From contig JAJZDO010000435.1 of assembly GCA_021805955.1 (NCBI GenBank), positions 1-12,363 on the forward strand: a stretch of DNA of 12,363 nucleotides. Direction: 5' to 3'. Both the position numbers and the translations under genes were made by a program. Below the pieces are notes generated by a model, which was not told where the DNA came from, searched no databases, and saw only the letters and a list, made by a program, of their open reading frames with translations. This document shows, piece by piece, positions 7,290 through 12,363 of this stretch (positions within the stretch are counted from its first letter, which is position 1; each line of letters starts with the position of its first letter). This DNA comes from Acidobacteriota bacterium (GTDB lineage Bacteria > Acidobacteriota > Terriglobia > Terriglobales > Acidobacteriaceae).

Positions 7290-8228
7290 CTACACCGGCT
7301 GCGGATAGTACTCGTCTTCGTCGTCAATGCCGTAGCGGCGCAGCAGATTCGGCAGGCTCTGCGAGAAGGCCGAGCGCGGCATGACCGTGTCGCAGCCCGC
7401 TTCGATCGCCTTGATCTTCAGATCGCCCTGAATGTGCGAGAGAAAGCCGATTACCGAAACTGCTTTCTTCAGCTTGCTCTTGACCTTTGGAATCAGCGTG
7501 AGCGACTTGACCGCTGCGTTGTTCAGATCGAAGACAACCAACGATGGGTGCTCCGAATCCGCAGTCTCCGCCAGATGGTTGACAATATCCTTGTCGCCTT
7601 TGACGAACTCAACCTTTACGCCGAGTTTACGGCTGACTTCCTGAATTTTTGCGACGAAGAAAAGATCTTCGATCACGAAAAATATCCGCGTCGGCGCATC
7701 CGGCGCAACTGCAGCAGCGGGCGTATTCCAGGAACTGGCATCCGCATAAAAATTCCCGTTACCCGCCTGCGCGATGGTTGCTGGAGGACCATCGGCGACG
7801 TTGCCGTTGACAGCGCGATAGCTATGATCCATGGGTCCGACAAATTCGCGCGGGCCTTTCTGACGCGCCGACTTTCTCTTTCCGTGACCATTGAAACCGT
7901 TCGGGGGCAGAAGGCTATTTCCCGGCTCCGGCCTGAAGCCATTCTGCTGCTGTTTGGCGCGTCGTTTCTTTCGCCGACTACTCTTGAAAGAGCCTCCTTC
8001 CGGACGCTGCTGCATAGCGGAGATGGCCACTGGCTGCGAGGGAGAGTCGAGTTGCGGAACGGGGCCGACCGTCGCTGAAGCACCTGGGTTTCCAGCGAGA
8101 TTACTGTTGGCACCGGCACTCTTGTTCTTGCGTCGCCGCCGTCGGCGACGGTGTCCGGGAGTAGATGCTGGCGCGCCAGCGGGCGATTCACCCGCCTCGA
8201 TTATTGGCTGGGTCGGTTCAGTCGTCAT
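7290..8228 (-). CDS. Arg-rich disordered protein with a C-terminal degenerate receiver (REC-like) domain
   Basis: 312 residues from ATG 8228, chosen because AGGA lies 9 bases upstream; a TTG nine codons earlier lacks such a site. Residues 1-175 are low-complexity with three basic patches: a run of seven arginines at 27-33 followed by KNK, RRKKRR at 85-90, and KRKSARQK at 117-124. Residues ~180-300 resemble a CheY-type fold: IFFVIEDLFF (acidic pair E187/D188), VVFDLN with D234 at the phosphorylation site, FLSH with S264 in the Ser/Thr position, and TVMPRSAF where the usual KP lysine is Met283. So the acceptor Asp is present but the conserved Lys is lost. The domain may signal in an unusual way or only bind partners. 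The basic tail suggests binding to RNA, DNA or ribosomes. I recall free-standing acidobacterial homologues of the C-terminal domain; their role is unknown. Confidence 0.82.
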   Translation of the reverse strand: MTTEPTQPIIEAGESPAGAPASTPGHRRRRRRRKNKSAGANSNLAGNPGASATVGPVPQLDSPSQPVAISAMQQRPEGGSFKSSRRKKRRAKQQQNGFRPEPGNSLLPPNGFNGHGKRKSARQKGPREFVGPMDHSYRAVNGNVADGPPATIAQAGNGNFYADASSWNTPAAAVAPDAPTRIFFVIEDLFFVAKIQEVSRKLGVKVEFVKGDKDIVNHLAETADSEHPSLVVFDLNNAAVKSLTLIPKVKSKLKKAVSVIGFLSHIQGDLKIKAIEAGCDTVMPRSAFSQSLPNLLRRYGIDDEDEYYPQPV

Positions 8229-8804
8229 GCGTACACTTCCTGTTGCATTGTTCAATCAAGTGATGCAGCGTTGCCGTGAACAGGTGCTGCCTGCCTGTTT
8301 TGTTCGAGGTCGTCCCTGTACCTGCATCTGCTATGGGTAACTTCTGTGGCAGACCTTTATCCCCTGCTTCGTGGTCGGCCTGAAACACAATCAACTTGAC
8401 GCGGTGTAGCGGGGCGAAGCTGACAGGAACGGCATCCCGACGTTTGTTTTTCGTCACCAGAGTGAGCACGAACGGCTTCAGCGCAGTAGCCTCTTTTGCT
8501 CATTCTCATTCTTATCTCGCTCGCATTGCGCCTGGGATGCAACTCCAGTCGGCTTGGCGCGCCTGGCCTCAACGGCCCAAGGTTGCACGATCCATACAAA
8601 TCCGCAACTCTTGTTCACACTGTGCAGTCCTCGTGCCCGGCGCAAAGCAACTTGCACTAGCCGCCTTCGCCTATACTTGCCCGGCATTTTGATGGTGTCA
8701 GGAGGGGCTTCGGTGTCTGCCAACTCTGATACTACAGCGAACTGCAGAGGCTGACAACAGAGAATGAGGGGAAAATTGCATCTATGGTTCCGGACAAGGA
8801 AAGG
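8229..8804. other. 576-base gap without a recognisable gene
   Basis: It lies downstream of fpg and upstream of the receiver-like gene, both on the minus strand. Short minus-strand frames exist at 8478-8723 (81 codons from TTG, very basic) and 8218-8469 (83 codons from GTG, overlapping the next gene's start by 11 bases), but neither resembles a known protein nor has a good ribosome site. I looked for tRNA-like TTCRANNC loops, tmRNA, RNase P and SRP RNA signatures and found none. The best signal is a promoter at 8729-8757, so the region may be a long 5' leader, a small RNA, or remains of a decayed gene. Confidence 0.55.
8729..8757 (-). promoter_or_regulatory. Sigma-70-type promoter candidate on the minus strand
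   Basis: On the minus strand TTGTCA (8757-8752), a 17-base spacer and TAGTAT (8734-8729). Both hexamers differ from consensus by one or two bases and the spacing is ideal. Predicted start near 8722, leaving a leader of about 490 bases before the ATG at 8228, or a short separate transcript. Confidence 0.5.
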
Positions 8805-9647
8805 CTATCGCTGGCAGCACGGGCAGAAATGAGTGCCACGGCCAGCCAAATTGATCCTGCGGATCGATTCACCACAGACGCGGCAAGGCTGCCCGCCACG
8901 CGCATAGACTCGATGCTCGAGTTGAAAAAACCCTTTCACTCCGTTCGCATCCACATAATCGGAAACCGAAGAACCACCCAGTTCAATGGCCTGCACGAGA
9001 ACCTCTCGCAAAGCTAAACGCAATTGTTCCAGCCGAGAATGCGTCAGACGCGCGGCAATTTTATGCGGGCGAATTCCTGCGCGAAACAGACTTTCGTCCG
9101 CATAAATATTACCTACCCCCTGCAGAAGGCTTTGATCGAGCAAAGCAGCTTTAATGCTGGTGCGTCGAGCGCGGAAGAGCCTCGCAAAATCCTCCCGCGA
9201 AATGGTCAGCGGCTCGCTTCCTGGGCCAGAAAATGGAGCAACCTGGCGCAAATCGAGCAGTTCCAGCCGCCCGAAACGACGTGCGTCCACAAAACGGACT
9301 TCGCGACCATCGGCAAGCGTGAGGCGCGCATGAGTGTGTGCGGCGACTGGCGTTTCGGCATGCGTGACCAGGAGGCGTCCGGTCATGCCGAGATGGACAA
9401 TCCACTGAAAGGTGACGGGGTTTGGAGTCGCTGCATTGGGCTGTCTTTGCGCCAGATCACAGACGAGATGTTTGCCGACTCGATGTGCAGTCACGAACCA
9501 GCAACCCGCGAGCGCGCGCTCCTGCTCTGCGGGTGGTGTCTTCATCGGCTGCGGATAATGACTGAACCATGCGGCAACGATCCGTGCTCCGCGCACACGC
9601 GCATCAACACCGCGCGCAATGGTTTCGACTTCGGGCAATTCCGGCAC
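8805..9647 (-). CDS. mutM: Formamidopyrimidine-DNA glycosylase (Fpg/MutM)
   Basis: 280 residues, a normal length. The start is GTG at 9647, fixed by the need for proline at position 2: PELPEVETI, where P2 is the catalytic nucleophile after Met removal and E3 assists. K59 (in VGKHL) matches the conserved Lys57 of E. coli. The helix-two-turn-helix segment includes QGVGNIYADE with N180. The C-terminal zinc finger is C255-x2-C258-x16-C275-x2-C278, and R270 in GRGTHFC is the conserved DNA-contacting arginine. The enzyme excises 8-oxoguanine and formamidopyrimidines and cuts the strand by beta/delta elimination. All key residues are present. It is divergent from purA, with 119 bases between the two starts; a TATACT (minus strand, 9700-9705) could be a -10 but lacks a good -35. 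Confidence 0.97.
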   Translation of the reverse strand: MPELPEVETIARGVDARVRGARIVAAWFSHYPQPMKTPPAEQERALAGCWFVTAHRVGKHLVCDLAQRQPNAATPNPVTFQWIVHLGMTGRLLVTHAETPVAAHTHARLTLADGREVRFVDARRFGRLELLDLRQVAPFSGPGSEPLTISREDFARLFRARRTSIKAALLDQSLLQGVGNIYADESLFRAGIRPHKIAARLTHSRLEQLRLALREVLVQAIELGGSSVSDYVDANGVKGFFQLEHRVYARGGQPCRVCGESIRRINLAGRGTHFCPCCQR

Positions 9648-9766
9648 ACTTCGATTCTAAGAGCACGTCGAGACAGCAGCAACGGCCCATGCCGCTGCAG
9701 TATATGATTGATCGTAGCGCGAGTGCGCGGAAGCAATTTAAAAGCAATATCTGGAAGTTGGCAGGC

Positions 9767-11098
9767 ATGCGAGCAAAAACTGCGGTTATTTTAGGTGCCC
9801 AGTGGGGCGATGAAGGCAAAGGTAAAATTGTCGATGTTCTGAGCGGGGGATTTTCCGCAGTTGCGCGATATGCAGGCGGCCACAATGCTGGCCACACGGT
9901 CATCATTCACGATCAGAAGTTTGTGCTGCAACTGATTCCGTGCGGCGTTCTACGCCCGGGATGCAAGGCGATCATTGGCAATGGAGTCGTCCTCGACCCG
10001 ATCGCTTTTCTGCAGGAAATAGACAAACTCCGCGCCCTCAAAATAGATGTGGACAGCCAGCTTTTTGTGTCCAGCCGAGCCCAGGTCATCCTACCCTATC
10101 ACCGCATGATTGAACTTGCCGCCGAAAGCGCTCCGGGACGACAGAAAATTGGAACGACCAGTCGCGGAATTGGTCCGGCCTACGAAGACAAGATGGCCCG
10201 AAGCGGGTTGCGCGTGATCGACCTGCTCAACGAAAAAATTCTGAAGACACACATCGAAAACGCATGCCAGGAAAAAAATGCGATTGCGCATGCGCTGTTC
10301 GGAAGCGCGCCGATTGATCCGGGAAAGATGTTTGACGAATACGCGGCGGCGGCCGAGCGCGTGCGTCCGTTTGTGACCGACACCGGACAGATGCTGCACG
10401 AGGTGATCGCGAGCGGCGGCAGCATTCTGTTTGAGGGTGCCCAAGGAACGATGCTGGACATCGACCACGGAACTTATCCCTTCGTAACTTCGTCTTCCGC
10501 TACAGCCGGCGGCGCAGCAACGGGAACCGGCGTAGGCCCAACAGCGATTGGGACGGTGATTGGCGTGGCAAAAGCCTACGTGACGCGCGTCGGCGAAGGA
10601 CCTTTCCCAACAGAGATTCACGATGCGAGTGCGGAAGCTCTGCGTACCCGTGGGAACGAATTCGGCGCAGTAACGGGGCGGCCACGACGATGTGGGTGGT
10701 TGGATATTCCACTGCTACGATATTCCAATCAGGTCAACGGGACCGAGTGGCTGGTGGTCACGAAGATGGATGTGCTCGACGAACTGGACGAAATTCCGGT
10801 CTGCATTGGATATAAGATCGACGGAAAGCTGACGGACACCGTTCCAGCAGACGTTCGAGGTCTGGAGTCGATCGAGGCGCAATATACGAGGCTGAAGGGC
10901 TGGCGGCAGTCAACCGAAGGCATTCGCGAGTTTGACCAGCTGCCCAAAGCCGCTCGGGAGTACCTGCGTTTTCAGGAGCGCGAAAGCCAGGCGCGGATCG
11001 GCATGGTTTCCACCGGGCCGGAGCGCGATCAGACCATGGTCCTGCCGGAGTTTGCCGAAGAGTTGAAACGCCTGGAATCCAAGCCTCAACTGGTTTGA
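9767..11098 (+). CDS. purA: Adenylosuccinate synthetase
   Basis: 443 residues from ATG 9767, with GGAAG nine bases upstream; the frame is open for 66 codons further up, but those overlap the divergent mutM and do not look like PurA. The N-terminus AVILGAQWGDEGKGKIVD is the family P-loop with catalytic D15, and GGHNAGHT carries H43. Other signatures are GTTSRGIGPAYEDKMAR, LFEGAQGTMLDIDHGTYPFV, TGRPRRCGWLD and the guanine-binding TKMDVLD. The enzyme joins IMP and aspartate using GTP, the first committed step to AMP, and works in the cytoplasm as a dimer. Length is slightly above the common ~430 residues. The ABM gene follows 38 bases later and is probably co-transcribed. No purine riboswitch is seen upstream. 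Confidence 0.98.
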   Translation: MRAKTAVILGAQWGDEGKGKIVDVLSGGFSAVARYAGGHNAGHTVIIHDQKFVLQLIPCGVLRPGCKAIIGNGVVLDPIAFLQEIDKLRALKIDVDSQLFVSSRAQVILPYHRMIELAAESAPGRQKIGTTSRGIGPAYEDKMARSGLRVIDLLNEKILKTHIENACQEKNAIAHALFGSAPIDPGKMFDEYAAAAERVRPFVTDTGQMLHEVIASGGSILFEGAQGTMLDIDHGTYPFVTSSSATAGGAATGTGVGPTAIGTVIGVAKAYVTRVGEGPFPTEIHDASAEALRTRGNEFGAVTGRPRRCGWLDIPLLRYSNQVNGTEWLVVTKMDVLDELDEIPVCIGYKIDGKLTDTVPADVRGLESIEAQYTRLKGWRQSTEGIREFDQLPKAAREYLRFQERESQARIGMVSTGPERDQTMVLPEFAEELKRLESKPQLV

Positions 11099-11123
11099 AC
11101 GCATCGGTCACACGATCACAGCC

Positions 11124-11129
11124 AAGGAG
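11124..11129 (+). promoter_or_regulatory. Ribosome binding site of the ABM monooxygenase gene
   Basis: AAGGAG seven bases before ATG 11137. It decides the start against an in-frame upstream start at 11095 that would overlap the purA stop. Confidence 0.85.
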
Positions 11130-11136
11130 AAAAGAG

Positions 11137-11421
11137 ATGGTCAGCTTTATTGTCCGGCTTCGATTTGCGCCAGAGGATCGCACCGACATTGCAGAGACCC
11201 TGCGCGCGCTGACCGAGGCATCCCGCAAGGAATCGGGCTGCATCTCCTACATCCCTCTGACGCTCGAAGACGATGCGGACAGCGTATTGATCTTTGAACA
11301 ATATACAAATCAGGCAGCCCTCGACGCGCACCGGGAGTCGGATCATTTTCAGCGATATGCCATCGGGGGACTCTATCAAAAAATGCGCGAACGAAACGTG
11401 GAAAATCTGCGTGCGATATAG
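11137..11421 (+). CDS. ABM-fold (YgiN-like) monooxygenase family protein
   Basis: 94 residues. The sequence opens with a beta strand VSFIVRLRF, then a helix with TLRALTEASRKESGCISY, a strand VLIFEQY, and the motif AALDAHRESDHFQRY, in which H65 and H70 are the usual conserved histidines of the antibiotic biosynthesis monooxygenase domain. Such proteins form small alpha/beta-barrel dimers; relatives include quinol monooxygenase YgiN, heme-degrading IsdG and polyketide-modifying enzymes. No secondary-metabolite cluster surrounds it, so a role in quinone or reactive-carbonyl handling is more likely, but the substrate cannot be read from the sequence. It is probably translated from the purA transcript. 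Confidence 0.88.
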   Translation: MVSFIVRLRFAPEDRTDIAETLRALTEASRKESGCISYIPLTLEDDADSVLIFEQYTNQAALDAHRESDHFQRYAIGGLYQKMRERNVENLRAI

Positions 11422-11475
11422 CAGCGAGGCGTAAATTTTCACGTAATTGCCTTTACCGCAGACTGAATTGCGCGC

Positions 11476-11481
11476 TAGGAT
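11476..11481 (+). promoter_or_regulatory. Candidate -10 element of the DUF4440-like gene
   Basis: TAGGAT ends nine bases before ATG 11491, with TTTACC 18 bases upstream of it. If real, transcription would begin at or just before the ATG, giving a nearly leaderless message. The AGGA inside it could instead be a weak Shine-Dalgarno; the two readings exclude each other. Confidence 0.3.
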
Positions 11482-11490
11482 TTCGTTACG

Positions 11491-12003
11491 ATGCTGAGAC
11501 CTGCCAGCCGTGTGAGCTTCTTCCGCCGAGCGATGTTGCCTGCGCTGTTTCTTCTGCTGTGCCTGGTCCCGGTCGTTTTCGCCCAGACTTCTGATGCGCA
11601 GGTGCGGCGGGGCGAACGGCACCGATTTCGCCATCAAATCATGCAAATCGAGCAACAGTGGCGGATTGCTTTACTGCGTCAGGACACTACAGCTCTAGGC
11701 AAGCTGCTGAACCCGGAATACCTGGGAATCAGCGCAAATGGGGCGCTGGAGACCAAAGAGGATATTTTGGCCCAGATTACAACTGGCGCGTTACGGATCA
11801 CACAGCTTACCCTCTCCGACCAGAAGGTTCGTATTTTCCGCCAGACGGCCGTGGTTACTTCCGTCGCGGAACTGCGCGGCACCGATCGACAGATTCTTCT
11901 GGATGGACGATATCGATACACCCATGTTTACGTGCGCGATTCCTCCGGCAAGTGGACAATTGCGAGCTTTGAAGCAAGTAAAGTTGACTCTTCGAGAGAG
12001 TGA
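11491..12003 (+). CDS. Secreted NTF2-like (DUF4440-type) protein
   Basis: 170 residues from ATG 11491. Residues 1-31 form a signal peptide: Arg-rich start, hydrophobic core MLPALFLLLCLVPVVF, cleavage predicted after VFA. An internal ATG at 11533 would shorten the charged N-region and is less likely. The mature part, residues ~48-160, follows the DUF4440/SnoaL pattern: IEQQWRIALLRQDTTALGKLL, then PEYLGISANGALETKEDIL, then strands ending in YRYTHVYVRDSSGKWTIAS. These folds make a cone-shaped pocket; members without a partner domain are of unknown function. Acidobacteriota carry many such secreted copies. It is separated from the ABM gene by 69 bases and probably has its own promoter. Confidence 0.85.
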   Translation: MLRPASRVSFFRRAMLPALFLLLCLVPVVFAQTSDAQVRRGERHRFRHQIMQIEQQWRIALLRQDTTALGKLLNPEYLGISANGALETKEDILAQITTGALRITQLTLSDQKVRIFRQTAVVTSVAELRGTDRQILLDGRYRYTHVYVRDSSGKWTIASFEASKVDSSRE

Positions 12004-12112
12004 CTCGCGATCTGGATCTTCCTGAAACCCTCCAATAGTACCCGTAATGCGGTTACCTAATATATATTCCAAGTTACCCGTTGCAGGCTTGACTTTACAT
12101 CCTACGCCGTTT

Positions 12113-12135
12113 CACCGTATTGGTATGGTGTTTTT
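12113..12135 (+). terminator. Rho-independent terminator after the DUF4440-like gene
   Basis: Seven-pair stem CACCGTA / TATGGTG (12113-12119 and 12124-12130, one G-T pair) with loop TTGG, followed by five T residues (12131-12135). It lies 110 bases after the stop at 12003. Between stop and terminator the DNA is AT-rich with a short imperfect hairpin near 12036-12055 and no gene. Confidence 0.7.
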
Positions 12136-12194
12136 CGAAACTTTGGCTGATTCTTGGTGAAAGATTTTGAAAGCTTCGGTTCATCGCAAAAAGT

Positions 12195-12272
12195 TATCCC
12201 GACGGGCCTGAATCTCTATCTTCACAGACAGTTGCTGGCAAGTTTTCAGTAGATACTCAGCGAGTCGGGATA
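12195..12272 (+). repeat. Nine-base inverted repeat in the leader of the next gene
   Basis: TATCCCGAC (12195-12203) is the exact reverse complement of GTCGGGATA (12264-12272), enclosing 60 bases. The right arm ends 20 bases before the ATG at 12293. In RNA this would form a long-range stem closing a domain just upstream of the ribosome site. I recognise no riboswitch family in the enclosed bases. Confidence 0.45.
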
Positions 12273-12292
12273 CTTTCCGTAGGAATTTTCAA

Positions 12293-12363
12293 ATGCGCTT
12301 TTCTGTTTATCAACGCCTTCCTTTGAATCCGCAGGGCAAGTTGGCGGAGAAGCAATATCTGGA
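12293..12363 (+). CDS. Probable start of a gene of unknown function (cut by the window edge)
   Basis: ATG 12293 with AGGA 9 bases upstream opens a frame that runs to the window end (23 codons). The residues read MRFSVYQRLPLNPQGKLAEK and so on: basic, no signal peptide. The AT-rich 5' region behind a terminator suits a promoter and leader. I do not recognise the protein from this fragment; the reading frame is too short to judge by composition. Confidence 0.45.
   Translation, partial: MRFSVYQRLPLNPQGKLAEKQYL

Noticed and set aside
6984..8078. 364-codon forward open frame across the HIT gene and the receiver-like gene
   Set aside because: It overlaps two supported genes in other frames, starts inside the HIT gene and shows no domain pattern.
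8284..8330. GTTCGAGGTC resembling a tRNA T-loop
   Set aside because: The flanking five bases do not pair, and no acceptor or anticodon stem can be drawn around it.
8784..9017. Forward 77-codon frame with a GAGGGG upstream
   Set aside because: It lies antisense to the C-terminal zinc-finger part of mutM, and its sequence looks like a random complement.

Overview
The window looks like chromosomal DNA of an Acidobacteriota member, most likely class Terriglobia (subdivision 1, the Acidobacterium / Granulicella / Terriglobus / Edaphobacter type). I infer this from the moderately GC-rich base composition, from two protein types I associate with that phylum (the secreted protein with an LPDAPQP segment at 2697-3782 and the outer-membrane barrel end at 3-290), and from a tetraether-synthase-like radical SAM gene, which fits the membrane-spanning lipids known from that group. 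No tRNA, rRNA, CRISPR array, insertion sequence or phage gene is visible. The genes are mostly single housekeeping and envelope genes in mixed orientation, not one large operon.

Layout. 3-290: 3' end of a forward outer-membrane barrel gene. 312-342: bidirectional terminator. 362-2455 (minus): large radical SAM protein with the cysteine layout of archaeal tetraether synthase, the most notable gene here. 2697-3782 (minus): secreted or envelope protein of unknown function. 4043-4798 (plus): RlpA-type lipoprotein with a SPOR domain, in which two of three expected catalytic residues are replaced. 4841-5263 (minus): CrcB/Fluc fluoride channel, preceded by a well-formed fluoride riboswitch (5296-5356). 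5568-6890 (plus): Ste24-like M48 membrane metalloprotease, followed by a HIT-family hydrolase (6916-7254). 7290-8228 (minus): arginine-rich, disordered protein ending in a degenerate receiver domain. 8229-8804: gene-poor gap holding a good minus-strand promoter. 8805-9647 (minus): formamidopyrimidine-DNA glycosylase. 9767-11098 (plus): purA, then an ABM-type monooxygenase (11137-11421) and a secreted NTF2/DUF4440-like protein (11491-12003). The window closes with a terminator (12113-12135), a leader with a 9-bp inverted repeat, and the probable start of another gene at 12293.

How it fits together. Several genes concern the cell envelope: membrane-spanning lipid synthesis (predicted), RlpA/SPOR, two secreted or outer-membrane proteins, an intramembrane protease and a fluoride exporter. 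Their separate promoters and orientations give no evidence of co-regulation. The clearest self-contained regulatory unit is the fluoride riboswitch with crcB. The best candidate for new biology is the radical SAM gene, as a possible enzyme for iso-diabolic acid or branched GDGT lipids; the altered RlpA and the Arg-rich receiver-like protein come next.
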